Origin: Streptomyces mirabilis | GTDB lineage: Bacteria > Actinomycetota > Actinomycetes > Streptomycetales > Streptomycetaceae | Length of the DNA: 64,000 bases | Direction: 5' to 3' | Assembly: GCF_039503195.1 (NCBI RefSeq) | Contig: NZ_JBCJKP010000001.1 | Span: 4,774,001 to 4,838,000 of the forward strand | Shown: positions 41,176 to 50,127 of the stretch, one piece after another | Position numbering within the stretch: position 1 is the first letter of the stretch | Layout: the number at the start of each line of letters is the position of its first letter | Notes under the pieces: generated by a model | Database searches by the model: none | What the model was told of the DNA's origin: nothing | Seen by the model: only the letters and a program-made list of their open reading frames with translations | Position numbers and translations under genes: made by a program

Positions 41176-42052
41176 CGAAGTCGGCGACGGGGCGGTAACC
41201 GATGCGCTGGTAGAGGCCGTTGCTGGTCGGATTGGCGAGGTCGGTGAAGAGGAGCACCTCGTCCGCTCCGCCGGCCAGCGCGGCCCTGCTGACCTCGGCG
41301 GTGGCGGCCCCCGCGTAGCCGCGTCCGCGCAGGGGTGCCGGGGTGTAGACGGGAGCGACCCGGATCTGCCCGGCGATCAGGGGGGTCGCTCCGGCCATGG
41401 CCACCGGCGTGCCGTCCGGCGTCTCCCAGAGCGTGACACCGCCGTACGCGAGTCGGCTCTCGGCCCAGCGGTCCGGGTCCTGCCTCTCGTTCCGCCCGAA
41501 GATCCCGGCGAACTCGGAGTACCAGCGCGCGACGAGCGCGTGGTCGCTCTCGCCGGCCACCCGGGCGCGGCCCGGCGGAACGGGCGTCGGCGGCGTGAGC
41601 GTACCGAGCCGGTACAGCCGTTCGCTTCTTCTGAGTTGGGCCCGCGCGCCGGCGTGGCGCTCCCAGGCGGCGGCGAACTCGGCGGCCGTGTCCACCGGAC
41701 CGCCGACGCCCGGGAACGAGTACCCCTCGTCCGCGAGCCGCGCGGCCAGCGCGTCGATGCCCTCCGCCGGGAGGTCGGTGAGGTTGAGCTGGTACGGCGG
41801 GGTGTGGAACAGCACGGCCGACACCGCACCGACCCCGTCGTCCTCCCCTTCCTCCGCCCTGTCGGCGTCGGCGAACCGGCCGAAGAACGGTGCCTCCTCC
41901 CCGTACACGTCCGGCCCTCGTCTGCGCAGCGCGTCGGTCACGGACAGCGCCACGGTGTGCGCCGCGGGCCGCGAGCGCAGGAAGTCCCCCGCGCTGGTGA
42001 GGAATTCGTCCAGATCGTGGGTGAACACCCAGCCACGCGCGTCACGAGTCAT
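41153..42052 (-). CDS. GNAT family N-acetyltransferase
   Basis: 299 residues from ATG 42052; ATG 42061 is an equally possible start. The N-terminal half is a GNAT-like variable domain. The C-terminal half carries the acetyl-CoA block: RVAPVYTPAPLRGRGYAGAA (Q/R-x-x-G-x-G/A pattern), then LLFTDLANPTSNGLYQRIGY, the classical end of the fold. The substrate is unknown. It converges on the epimerase gene through the 51-bp repeats; the next acetyltransferase gene lies 76 bp upstream on the same strand. Confidence 0.85.
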   Translation of the reverse strand: MTRDARGWVFTHDLDEFLTSAGDFLRSRPAAHTVALSVTDALRRRGPDVYGEEAPFFGRFADADRAEEGEDDGVGAVSAVLFHTPPYQLNLTDLPAEGIDALAARLADEGYSFPGVGGPVDTAAEFAAAWERHAGARAQLRRSERLYRLGTLTPPTPVPPGRARVAGESDHALVARWYSEFAGIFGRNERQDPDRWAESRLAYGGVTLWETPDGTPVAMAGATPLIAGQIRVAPVYTPAPLRGRGYAGAATAEVSRAALAGGADEVLLFTDLANPTSNGLYQRIGYRPVADFAVYDFAK

Positions 42053-42128
42053 ACCCGGCATGATCCCGCGCACGGCATGCCCGGTGCCTCCGGTTTTCCC
42101 GGCCCCGCGCACCGTGCCGGACCGGGTT

Positions 42129-42752
42129 CTACCGGGGCCCGGAGCCCGTCGGCGGCAGCGTCGGCTCCGGGTCCGTCGCGATCCGTGCGTGCAGGTGTAC
42201 GTCCCGGAACGCGTCGTGCCGCCCCGACTCGAACATCGCCTCCCGCAGCGTCCCCTCGTACGGGAACCCGCACCGCTCGGCGATCCGGCAGGACGCGTCG
42301 TGGCCGAGGGCGTGGCCCAGTTCGACGCGGTGCAGACGGACGGCGCCGAAGGCGTAGCGGGCGGCCAGGGCGAGGGCACGGGTGGCGACCTGGTGACCGC
42401 GGGCCTCCGGAAGGACCCAGTAGCCGACGATGCCGACGCGTATGACGTGGTTGATGTCGTTGACGCCTATGTGACCGAGGGTCGTACCGGTGGCCGCGTC
42501 CGTGATGCAGAAGGCGACGGCGGTGCCGTCGGCGACGGCCTCGGCGCGCGAGCGGAGCGAGTCACGGGCGCTGTCCAGGTCCCGGACGATCTTGACCGGG
42601 GTGTTCCAGCGCTGGAACTCCGGGTCGGACAGCCCGCGCAGCCAGGTCGCGACATCGGCCTCGGACTCCGGGTCCCAGGGGCGAAGCCGCAGGCCGTGGC
42701 CGTCGACCACGGGGAAGGGATGGGCGAGGGACTTCTCGTGAACGTCGGACAT
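42129..42752 (-). CDS. GNAT family N-acetyltransferase (RimJ/RimL-like)
   Basis: 207 residues. RimJ/RimL pattern: LRLRPWDPESEADVATWLRG, LGHIGVNDI, VGYWVLPEARGHQVATRALA (acetyl-CoA loop), HRVELGHALGHDASCRIAER and CGFPYEGTLRE. It transfers acetyl groups to amino termini of proteins or small amines. ATG 42752 was chosen because the homologous core begins soon after; 42776 is in frame but unsupported. It is 30 bp downstream of the DUF35 gene on the same strand, so it may be a distal member of the DoxX-DUF35 transcript. Confidence 0.85.
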   Translation of the reverse strand: MSDVHEKSLAHPFPVVDGHGLRLRPWDPESEADVATWLRGLSDPEFQRWNTPVKIVRDLDSARDSLRSRAEAVADGTAVAFCITDAATGTTLGHIGVNDINHVIRVGIVGYWVLPEARGHQVATRALALAARYAFGAVRLHRVELGHALGHDASCRIAERCGFPYEGTLREAMFESGRHDAFRDVHLHARIATDPEPTLPPTGSGPR

Positions 42753-42782
42753 CCGGCCATTATTCACGGGGCCCAAAGGGGT

Positions 42783-43313
42783 TCAGGAAGTGGTTTTCGA
42801 CGCGGAGGAGGGGGATGGGACGGCGGGGGAAGGAAACGAAACAGCGCCGGACCGTGGCCGGAACACGGGCACCCCCGCCCTGAACGTGACCTCCAGCCCC
42901 ATCCCGATCCGCAGCGCGCCGTCCTCGCACTCCACCACCTCGGTCATCATGCGCGGCCCCTCCGCGAGGTCGACGACCGCGGCGACGTACGGCACCCGCT
43001 CGCCGAACGGCGGGAGGTCGTTGCGGTGCACGACGGACCAGGTGTAGAGCGTGGCGTGCCCGCTCGCGGGCCGCCAGCGCACGTCCTCGCTCCAGCAGTG
43101 CGGGCAGAACTCCCGGGGGTAGTGGTGGGCCCGGTCGCAGCCCGCGCAGTGGCGGATCAGCAGCCGACCCTCCGCCGCCGCGTCCCAGTACGGCCGGGTG
43201 AAGGCATCGACCTCGGGCAGATCGAAACGCGCCCCGCCCGACGCGGGCGCCCTGTCCGCGGCACGCACTTCGCCCGACGGACGCTCCTCGCTCGACGCGC
43301 GCTCCCCGCTCAT
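42783..43313 (-). CDS. DUF35 zinc-ribbon/OB-fold acyl-CoA-binding protein
   Basis: 176 residues. A low-complexity N-terminal ~30 residues is followed by VDAFTRPYWDAAAEGRLLI, a zinc ribbon CAGC...CPHC, and the OB-fold (LYTWSVVHRNDLPPFGERVP, MMTEVVE). The standard partner is a thiolase-fold protein; none is adjacent, so the separate thiolase-like protein at 35695 is a candidate. ATG 43313 starts 31 bp after the DoxX gene. Membership of the CTGAC regulon follows from site 8 upstream of doxX. Confidence 0.85.
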   Translation of the reverse strand: MSGERASSEERPSGEVRAADRAPASGGARFDLPEVDAFTRPYWDAAAEGRLLIRHCAGCDRAHHYPREFCPHCWSEDVRWRPASGHATLYTWSVVHRNDLPPFGERVPYVAAVVDLAEGPRMMTEVVECEDGALRIGMGLEVTFRAGVPVFRPRSGAVSFPSPAVPSPSSASKTTS

Positions 43314-43344
43314 GAGCACACCCCGACCCCGGTCGACACGCCCC

Positions 43345-43797
43345 TCACGAGAACAGGCCCATCGCACTGTCCAACGACCACGTCTGCCACCCCATCCCGA
43401 AGAAGGCGACGCCCGAGATCAGCGCCATCATCGCGTTCTGCCCCTGCTCGGCCCAGTCGTGGATCATGAGGGTGAAGTACAGGACGTTGAGGAGCAGCCC
43501 GCCGACCAGCGCGATCGGCGTCAGGAACCCGGCCACCAGTCCCAGCCCGAGGGCCAACTCCGCGTACACGACGACGTACGCCATCGTCCGCGGCCGGGGC
43601 GCGACCACGACGTCGAAGCCGGAGCGCACCGCGTTCCACCGGTGCTTGCCCGCGACGTCCGCCGCCCAGGCGATCCCGGTCCCCCGCTCGAACCAGCCCT
43701 TCTTGTCCTTGTGCCGCCAACTCTCCAGCCACCACAGCCCGAGCCCGATCCGCAGCACGGCCAGCCACTCCGCTCCGCCGAGCCAGATCGTGTCCAT
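43345..43797 (-). CDS. DoxX family membrane protein
   Basis: 150 residues with four predicted membrane segments: LAVLRIGLGLWWLES, YVVVYAELALGLGLVAGFL, IALVGGLLLNVLYFTLMI, and a weaker C-terminal one (MMALISGVAFFGMGW). It is a DoxX-type small integral membrane protein; relatives form membrane oxidoreductase complexes or serve quinone-linked electron transfer. ATG 43797 lies 24 bp downstream of operator site 8. It is followed by the DUF35 gene, so it may supply electron transfer for the pathway. Confidence 0.85.
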   Translation of the reverse strand: MDTIWLGGAEWLAVLRIGLGLWWLESWRHKDKKGWFERGTGIAWAADVAGKHRWNAVRSGFDVVVAPRPRTMAYVVVYAELALGLGLVAGFLTPIALVGGLLLNVLYFTLMIHDWAEQGQNAMMALISGVAFFGMGWQTWSLDSAMGLFS

Positions 43798-43821
43798 GGC
43801 AGTCCACGCCCCCTTCGATTT

Positions 43822-43836
43822 CTGACGGTACGTCAG
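43822..43836. promoter_or_regulatory. CTGAC-N5-GTCAG operator, site 8
   Basis: CTGACGGTACGTCAG, perfect arms with flanking T; GACGGTACGTC makes the inner part nearly symmetrical as well. 24 bp upstream of the DoxX start at 43797. Confidence 0.8.
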
Positions 43837-44027
43837 TTCAGCGCACGGAGCACGCCCGCGCAAGAGGCGTGGGCCGCCCTCCCCTTCACTCGTCCCCCCT
43901 CTTCGAACACAACCGAGTGACCTACGCCACCGGCCCCACCCACTCCTCCTACAGTCGTGATCAGTTCGCAACCGATTCCGGGCTTGACCGAGACCTATCA
44001 AGTGACGACGTGATTACGCTCGCGCAC

Positions 44028-45323
44028 ATGGCCGACTCGACTGCTTCCTCGACACCCCGCCCGGTGCCGTCCCACGAAGACCGCCCCGTGTACGTCATCG
44101 GCGGCGGCCCCGGGGGGCTCGCGACGGCGTACGCGCTGCGCGCCCAGGGCGTACGGGCCGTCGTACTGGAGAAGTCCGACCAGGTCGGGGCGTCCTGGCG
44201 GCGCCACTACGACCGGCTGCACCTGCACACGACCCGGCGGCTGTCCGGCCTGCCCGGCCTCGCGATGCCGCGCTCCTTCGGGCGGTGGGTCTCGCGCGAC
44301 AACGTGGTGCGCTACCTGGAGAAGTACGCCGAGCACCACCAGCTGGAGATCGTCACGGGCGTCGAGGTCTCGCGCGTCGAGCCCGCCCCGGGTGGCGACG
44401 GCTGGCTGCTGCACGCCACCGGCGGCCGCGAGCTGACCGGCCGCGCCGTGGTCGTCGCCACCGGCCACAACCACACCCCGCGCCTGCCCGAGTGGCCCGG
44501 CCGCGACTCGTACACCGGCGAACTCCTGCACGCCGGCGACTACCGCAACCCCGCCCCCTACACCGGCCGTGACGTCCTCGTCGTCGGCGTCGGCAACACG
44601 GGCGCCGAGATCGCCGTGGACCTGGTCGAGGGCGGCGCCTCCCGGGTACGGCTCGCCGTGCGCACCGCGCCGCACATCGTGCGCCGCTCCACGGCGGGCT
44701 GGGCCGCCCAGTTCACCGGGATCCTCGTACGACGGCTGCCGGTGCGCCTCGTCGACGCACTCGCCGGGCCGATGGCCAAGGTCAGCGTGCCGGACCTGTC
44801 GGCGCAGGGGCTGCCCCGCCCCGACACCGGCCTCTACTCCCGCGTCAACGAAGGCTCCATCCCCGTCCAGGACGTCGGCCTCATCAACGCCGTCCGCAAG
44901 GGGCGCGTCGAGGTCGTGGCCGCGGTGGAGGGCTTCGAGGAGGACAAGGTCGTCCTCGCCGACGGGAGGCGGATCGACCCGGACGTCGTGATCGCCGCGA
45001 CGGGGTACGTACGCGCCCTGGAGGGCATCGTCGGCCACCTCGACGTCCTCGACGGGCGTGGCCGCCCGGTCGTGCACGGCGCCCACACCCCGAAGAAGGC
45101 ACCCGGCCTCTACTTCACCGGCTTCACCAACCCCATCAGCGGCATGTTCCGCGAACTCGCCCTCGACGCGGAGAAGATCGCGAAGGCGGTCGCGAGGACC
45201 GCGCAGAAGGCGGAGAAGGCGGAGAAGGCGGCGGAGAGGGCGACGTCGAAAGCGGGGGCAGGGGCGACGGCGGGGGCGAAGACGGGGGCGCGCGACACGG
45301 GCGACACCCGCGCCGCGCGCTGA
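44028..45323 (+). CDS. FAD-dependent monooxygenase/oxidoreductase (FMO-like)
   Basis: 431 residues. FAD site GGGPGGLATAYAL near residue 24, second nucleotide site VVGVGNTGAEIAVDL, and ATGY before the C-terminus, as in flavin-containing monooxygenases and Baeyer-Villiger-type enzymes. Possible roles are oxidation of ketones or heteroatoms. The last ~35 residues are an Ala/Lys/Gly-rich tail (KAEKAEKAAERATSKAGAGA) outside the fold. No operator palindrome is in front, so regulon membership is not supported. ATG 44028 has no ribosome-binding site; upstream GTGs are possible. Confidence 0.85.
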   Translation: MADSTASSTPRPVPSHEDRPVYVIGGGPGGLATAYALRAQGVRAVVLEKSDQVGASWRRHYDRLHLHTTRRLSGLPGLAMPRSFGRWVSRDNVVRYLEKYAEHHQLEIVTGVEVSRVEPAPGGDGWLLHATGGRELTGRAVVVATGHNHTPRLPEWPGRDSYTGELLHAGDYRNPAPYTGRDVLVVGVGNTGAEIAVDLVEGGASRVRLAVRTAPHIVRRSTAGWAAQFTGILVRRLPVRLVDALAGPMAKVSVPDLSAQGLPRPDTGLYSRVNEGSIPVQDVGLINAVRKGRVEVVAAVEGFEEDKVVLADGRRIDPDVVIAATGYVRALEGIVGHLDVLDGRGRPVVHGAHTPKKAPGLYFTGFTNPISGMFRELALDAEKIAKAVARTAQKAEKAEKAAERATSKAGAGATAGAKTGARDTGDTRAAR

Positions 45324-45330
45324 GTCGTCG

Positions 45331-46674
45331 TCAGTTGGCGGCGAGAACCGCCGTGTTGTTCGTGGTGTCCGGGTCGAAGGCGAAGTCGCCGAACTCGGGG
45401 TGGATGCTGACCTCACCGGTCGTGCCGGGCACCGCCGTGTCGATCCGCAGCTGGAAGACGTACGTGCGCTCGGTGTTCTCGGACACCCAGTAGGGGAGGG
45501 CGCAGTCGTAGCGCGGGGCGCCCGTCCGCTTCTCGTAGTACCCGCCCGTGAGGGTGTGCGGGACGCAGTCCGCGGGGACGCCGGTGACCGTCGTACCGGT
45601 CGGGACGAGCAGCCTGACCTTGGCCGCCGGGTCGCCGGAGCCGAGGTTCGCGAACCAGGCCGGGCCGTTGTTCTTGAAGGTGAGCGGGGCGGTGACCGTC
45701 TGGCCCGCCGTACCGGTGACCGCGGCGCCGGTCACCGAGAAGTCCGCGGTGTTGTCCGTGCCGATCTGCAGGGCCGCGTAATTGTCGCGGCTCGCGAGGT
45801 CGGTCGCGCCGTCGGCCGGGTCGACACTGATGTCCAGTCGGTCGTTCAACGCGTGCCGCGCGATCGCCAGCTGCAGCGGCGCGGGCAGTTCGAAGGAGTC
45901 ACCGGGAGCCAGCACCTGGTCGAACGTGCAGGTCGCGTCCGTCATCGGCGCGTACTCGTCACCGCCCGTCCGCGTGTAGGTGCAGGCGTCGTACTTGTTC
46001 AGAAAGTCCACCCCGTACGACGCCGTCATCTTCACCGTGACGCCGTGCGCGCTCTCGTTGCCCTTGTTGGTCAGCGCGAAGGGGATCGTCTCGGTGCCAC
46101 CCGGCTGCGCGTGCTCGACGTCGGCCACGGGGGCGAGGGAGAGATCGGGGCCCGAGGCCAGCGTGACGTCGGTCTCGAAACTGTCCTCGGGCGCGGTGAG
46201 CGTGCCGTCGGGGCCACCGGTGGCCGTCGCCCCGTAGGTGATCCTGCCCTGCGACCCGGCCCGCGCACCGTCGGCCGCGCGGATCCCGAGGTGGATCTGC
46301 CGGCTGTAGTCGGACCCGATCACGGGCACGTCCGGCACGCTGCACACCGCGGTCGCGCCGTTCGGCGCGCAGTTGTCCGGCCAGGTCACCTCGCCGACCC
46401 CGGCCAGCCCGGAGGCGTCGACGCTCACCTTGCCGTCGGTCACCGTGAAGTGGCCGTTGTCGTGGTAGATCCCCACGTCGATCGTCCGGCTCTGCGGCGC
46501 GCCGCCGTCCGTGCCGAGCGGCAGGGCCTGCTCGGAGGGTGCGTCGATCCACAGCTGGTCGGACTCGGTCTCGGCCGACGCGGGGGCGACGGCGAGCCCC
46601 ACGGTGACAAGTCCGGCCGCGAGCGTCGTACAGGCTCCGAGCCGCAGCGCGCGGCCGAAGGAGACAGGTCTCAT
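45331..46674 (-). CDS. secreted CARDB/DUF11-like repeat protein
   Basis: 447 residues. Signal peptide of about 35 residues (ALRLGACTTLAAGLVTVGLA, cleavage after PASA). The mature part is beta-rich with Ig-like modules typical of CARDB/DUF11 domains: DLSLAPVADVEHAQPGGTET, PFALTNKGNESAHGVTVKM, PLTFKNNGPAWFANLGSG. No cell-wall sorting signal or membrane anchor is seen at the C-terminus (TTNNTAVLAAN), so it is probably released. ATG 46674 has GGGGGA 5 bases upstream. It is convergent with the monooxygenase gene; the function is unknown. Confidence 0.8.
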   Translation of the reverse strand: MRPVSFGRALRLGACTTLAAGLVTVGLAVAPASAETESDQLWIDAPSEQALPLGTDGGAPQSRTIDVGIYHDNGHFTVTDGKVSVDASGLAGVGEVTWPDNCAPNGATAVCSVPDVPVIGSDYSRQIHLGIRAADGARAGSQGRITYGATATGGPDGTLTAPEDSFETDVTLASGPDLSLAPVADVEHAQPGGTETIPFALTNKGNESAHGVTVKMTASYGVDFLNKYDACTYTRTGGDEYAPMTDATCTFDQVLAPGDSFELPAPLQLAIARHALNDRLDISVDPADGATDLASRDNYAALQIGTDNTADFSVTGAAVTGTAGQTVTAPLTFKNNGPAWFANLGSGDPAAKVRLLVPTGTTVTGVPADCVPHTLTGGYYEKRTGAPRYDCALPYWVSENTERTYVFQLRIDTAVPGTTGEVSIHPEFGDFAFDPDTTNNTAVLAAN

Positions 46675-46869
46675 GACATCCCCCAGGGTGAGAAGAAAGG
46701 TGAGGAGAAGGAGAGAAGCGGTGGCTTGGCCGACGTGAGACGACAGGACCATGTCATAGACGATCAAGGGGAGTTGAAGGTTGTGCGGCACCTCCACGGG
46801 TTCCGGCCCCGCGCGCGGCGGGTACGAACCAGATCCCCGCCGCCCAGCCTTTTGCTTGCACGACGGTTC

Positions 46870-46884
46870 CTGACGCGGCGTCAG
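46870..46884. promoter_or_regulatory. CTGAC-N5-GTCAG operator, site 9
   Basis: CTGACGCGGCGTCAG, perfect arms, 57 bp upstream of the acyl-CoA synthetase start at 46942. Confidence 0.75.
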
Positions 46885-46893
46885 TTAAGTAAT

Positions 46894-46908
46894 CTGACAG
46901 TGCGTCAG
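46894..46908. promoter_or_regulatory. CTGAC-N5-GTCAG operator, site 10
   Basis: CTGACAGTGCGTCAG, perfect arms, 33 bp upstream of 46942 and 24 bp from site 9, two to three helical turns, which suits cooperative binding. The surrounding sequence is locally AT-rich (TTAAGTAATC, TTAATTGG) and is likely the promoter. Confidence 0.8.
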
Positions 46909-46941
46909 TTAATTGGCTGTCACACAGGAGCGGGCGGACCG

Positions 46942-49167
46942 ATGCTTGGATCAACCCACGGCACCCTCACCACCGACTCCCGCCGGGCCCGCGTCATCGC
47001 CTGCGGCGAGCAGCCCTCACCCGTCGTGCACGGCCGCCCGGCCGACGTCGACGACCTGGACGTCAGCGGCCGTCCGCTGTACGCCGACACACCTGATCTG
47101 GACCGCTTCTTCCGTCCCGAGTCCGTGGCCGTCGTCGGCGCCTCGGACGCCGAGGGCCGGCCGAACACCGGCATCACCCGGCAGCTGATCGCCTGGGCCG
47201 AGCGGGTCGGCGCCCGGCTGCACCCGGTGCACCCCACCCGTCAGTCCGTCTTCGGCATCCCCTGCTCCCCTTCCCTGGCCGACCTGCCCGAGCAGGTCGA
47301 TCTGGCCGTGCTCCTCGTCGGCGACCCGCTCCCCGTGATCGGGGAACTGGCCGAGGCCAAGGTGAAGTTCGCCGTCGCCTTCGCCTCCGGGTTCGCCGAG
47401 ACCGGGGCCGAGGGCGCCGCCGCGCAGGCCCACCTCGCCGCCGCCGTCCGCCGCGCGGGCCTCCGGCTCCTGGGGCCCAACACCAATCTCAACGCCTTCG
47501 AGAAGTTCCGCGACGATCTCGACGGTCCCGCGATCGCCCTCATCACCCAGTCCGGACACCAGGGCCGGCCGGTGTTCGCGATGCAGGAGCTGGGCGTACG
47601 GCTCTCCCACTGGGCGCCCACCGGCAACGAGGCCGACCTCGAGACCGCCGACTTCATCTCCTACTTCTCCGAGCAGCCGGAGATCGGAGCGATCGCCTGC
47701 TACGTCGAGGGGCTGAAGGACGGCCGCTCCTTTCTGCTCGCCGCCGACCGCGCCGCCCGCCGCGGAGTGCCCGTCGTCGCCGTCAAGGTCGGCCGCACCG
47801 AGACCGGCGCCCGCACCGCCGCCTCACACACCGGCAAGCTGACCGGCGCCGACACGGTGGTGGACGCGGCGATGCGGCAGTACGGCGTGATCCGTGTCGA
47901 CGGGCTCGACGAACTCCAGGACACCGCCGCCCTGTTGGCCCGCGCCCGCGCCCCGCGGGCGGAGGGTGTCGTGGTCTATTCGATCTCGGGCGGCACGGGG
48001 GCGCACTTCGCCGACCTGGCGACGGCGGCGGGGCTGCCCCTGCCGAGTCTCTCCGCCCCCAAGCAGGCCGAGCTGCACCAGTGGATACCTGAGTACCTGA
48101 GCGTGACCAATCCCGTCGACAACGGCGGGCACCCGGTCGGCGACTGGCGCGGGCGGAAGATCATCGACGCGATCCTCGCCGACCCGGAGGTCGGCGTACT
48201 GATCTGTCCGATCACCGGGCCCTTTCCTCCGATGAGCGACAAGCTCGCGCAGGACCTGGTGGACGCGGCGGAACAGACGGACAAACTGGTGTGCGTGGTG
48301 TGGGGCTCGCCGGTCGGCACCGAGGCCGCCTACCGCGAGACGCTGCTCGGTTCGTCGAAGGTCGCCACCTTCCGGACCTTCGCCAACTGCATCACGGCCG
48401 TGCGCGCCTACCTGGACCACCACCGGTTCGTCGGCGCCTACCGCTCCCCCTTCGACGAGGCTCCCCGCACTCCCTCGCCGTCCTTCCGCAAGACGCAGGC
48501 GCTGATGCGGCCGGGGCAGCAGCTGAGCGAGCACGCGGCGAAGCAGCTGCTGCGGGCCTATGGGATCCGGGTGCCGCGCGAGCAGTTGGTGACCAGCGCG
48601 GCGGCGGCCGTGCGCGCGGCGAGTCTCGTCGGGTACCCCGTGGTCATGAAGGCGTCCGGCGCCCAGATCGCCCACAAGACCGAACTGGGTCTGGTGAAGA
48701 TCGGGCTGACCTCCGCCAGCCAGGTCAGGGACGCCTACCGCGAGCTCACCGACATCGCGCGCTACGAGGGGATCTCGCTGGACGGGGTGCTGGTGTGCCA
48801 GATGGTCGAGCGGGGCGTGGAAATGGTCGTGGGTGTCACGCACGACCAGCTCTTCGGGCCGACCGTGACCGTCGGGCTGGGCGGCGTGCTCGTCGAGGTG
48901 CTGCGGGACGCGGCCGTCCGCGTGCCGCCGTTCGGCGAGGACCAGGCGCGGGGCATGCTCGGCGAACTGCGCGGGCGGGCCCTTCTGGAGGGCGTGCGCG
49001 GGGGGCCGCCGGTGGATGTGGACGCGCTGGTCGAGGTCGTCATGCGCGTACAGCGAATGGCGCTGGAACTCGGGGACGACATCGCCGAGCTCGACATCAA
49101 CCCGCTGATGGTGCTGCCCAGGGGCCAGGGAGCGGTCGCGCTGGACGCGCTGGTCGTCTGCCGCTGA
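46942..49167 (+). CDS. ADP-forming acyl-CoA synthetase (CoA-binding plus ATP-grasp)
   Basis: 741 residues. The CoA-binding Rossmann domain starts near residue 53 (FFRPESVAVVGASDAEGRPN); a succinyl-CoA-ligase-like flavodoxin domain follows (GPAIALITQSGHQ, SHTGKL). An ATP-grasp domain is at the C-terminus (LLRAYGIRVPREQLV, GYPVVMKASGAQIAHKTELG, ELDINPLMVLP). It forms acyl-CoA from a free acid using ATP to ADP. The first ~50 residues are an unusual extension. Operator sites 9 and 10 precede it. An enoyl-CoA hydratase gene follows after 73 bp and is probably cotranscribed. This type is rarer than AMP-forming ligases for such pathways. Confidence 0.88.
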   Translation: MLGSTHGTLTTDSRRARVIACGEQPSPVVHGRPADVDDLDVSGRPLYADTPDLDRFFRPESVAVVGASDAEGRPNTGITRQLIAWAERVGARLHPVHPTRQSVFGIPCSPSLADLPEQVDLAVLLVGDPLPVIGELAEAKVKFAVAFASGFAETGAEGAAAQAHLAAAVRRAGLRLLGPNTNLNAFEKFRDDLDGPAIALITQSGHQGRPVFAMQELGVRLSHWAPTGNEADLETADFISYFSEQPEIGAIACYVEGLKDGRSFLLAADRAARRGVPVVAVKVGRTETGARTAASHTGKLTGADTVVDAAMRQYGVIRVDGLDELQDTAALLARARAPRAEGVVVYSISGGTGAHFADLATAAGLPLPSLSAPKQAELHQWIPEYLSVTNPVDNGGHPVGDWRGRKIIDAILADPEVGVLICPITGPFPPMSDKLAQDLVDAAEQTDKLVCVVWGSPVGTEAAYRETLLGSSKVATFRTFANCITAVRAYLDHHRFVGAYRSPFDEAPRTPSPSFRKTQALMRPGQQLSEHAAKQLLRAYGIRVPREQLVTSAAAAVRAASLVGYPVVMKASGAQIAHKTELGLVKIGLTSASQVRDAYRELTDIARYEGISLDGVLVCQMVERGVEMVVGVTHDQLFGPTVTVGLGGVLVEVLRDAAVRVPPFGEDQARGMLGELRGRALLEGVRGGPPVDVDALVEVVMRVQRMALELGDDIAELDINPLMVLPRGQGAVALDALVVCR

Positions 49168-49240
49168 CCCCCAGCGCTCCAGCCTCCGCGCCATCGCCCG
49201 CCCCCGCCGCACCGCCCCCCGTAAAAACCGGAGCACCCCC

Positions 49241-50086
49241 ATGACATCCTCCCCCGAGAGATCTGCCGCGAAATCGGCCGCGAAATCGGCCGATCCCGTC
49301 GACTCATTGGTACTGCACGCCACTGACAATCACGTCGCGTGGATCACCCTCAACCGTCCCGAAGCCCTCAACGCCATCACTCCTGACCAGCGCGAACGCC
49401 TCATCCAGCACCTTTCCCACGCCTCCTGCGACCCCGACGTACGGGCCGTCGTGATCACGGCGAGCGGACGTGGTTTCTGCGCGGGCGCGGACCTGCGCGG
49501 GGGGCCGCCGACCGGGGAGCGGGTGGCCGGGTACGTGGCCCGCATGATCCGGCTCGGCGCTCAGCGCCTGATCGGCGCGGTCCTCGACTGCGAGAAGCCC
49601 GTGATCGCGGCGGTCAACGGCACCGCGGCCGGCCTCGGCGCCCACCTCGCCCTCGCCTGCGACCTCGTACTCGCCGCCGATTCCGCCAAGTTCATCGAGG
49701 TGTTCGTACGCCGCGGCCTGGTCCCCGACGGCGGCGGCGCGTATCTGCTGCCCCGGCTCATCGGCCCCCAGCGCGCCAAGGAACTGATGTTCTTCGGCGA
49801 CGCGCTGACGGCGGCGGACGCGGCGCGGCTCGGGCTCGTCAACAGGGTCGTACCGGCGGACGATCTGGAGAAGACCGCCCGCGACTGGGCCGAGCGCCTG
49901 GCCACCGGCCCGACCCGCGCCCTCGCCCTCACCAAACAGCTGGTCAACGCCTCCCTCGACACCGACCGCACCACAGCCTTCGCCGCCGAAGCCGCCGCCC
50001 AGGAGATCAACATGACCACGACGGACGCGACCGAGGGCGTGACCGCCTTCGCGGAACGCCGAACCCCCCACTACCGGGGCCGCTGA
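49241..50086 (+). CDS. enoyl-CoA hydratase/isomerase
   Basis: 281 residues. Crotonase fold: VAWITLNRPEALNAITPDQR, oxyanion loop SGRGFCAGADLRG, AAVNGTAAGLGAHLALACDL, FVRRGLVPDGGGAYLLPRLI and FAERRTPHYRGR at the C-terminus. The catalytic Glu positions show R-R and D in VRRGLVPDGG, as in several EchA-like proteins of uncertain chemistry. The Ser/Ala/Lys-rich start (SAAKSAAKSA) is low-complexity. It follows the ADP-forming synthetase and would act on its product. Confidence 0.88.
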   Translation: MTSSPERSAAKSAAKSADPVDSLVLHATDNHVAWITLNRPEALNAITPDQRERLIQHLSHASCDPDVRAVVITASGRGFCAGADLRGGPPTGERVAGYVARMIRLGAQRLIGAVLDCEKPVIAAVNGTAAGLGAHLALACDLVLAADSAKFIEVFVRRGLVPDGGGAYLLPRLIGPQRAKELMFFGDALTAADAARLGLVNRVVPADDLEKTARDWAERLATGPTRALALTKQLVNASLDTDRTTAFAAEAAAQEINMTTTDATEGVTAFAERRTPHYRGR

Positions 50087-50107
50087 GGCAGTCCCGCCCC
50101 TTCCTAT

Positions 50108-50122
50108 CTGACGCCCCGTCAG
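50108..50122. promoter_or_regulatory. CTGAC-N5-GTCAG operator, site 11
   Basis: CTGACGCCCCGTCAG, perfect arms, ending 5 bp before the flavin reductase ATG at 50128. Confidence 0.8.
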
Positions 50123-50127
50123 CTTCA

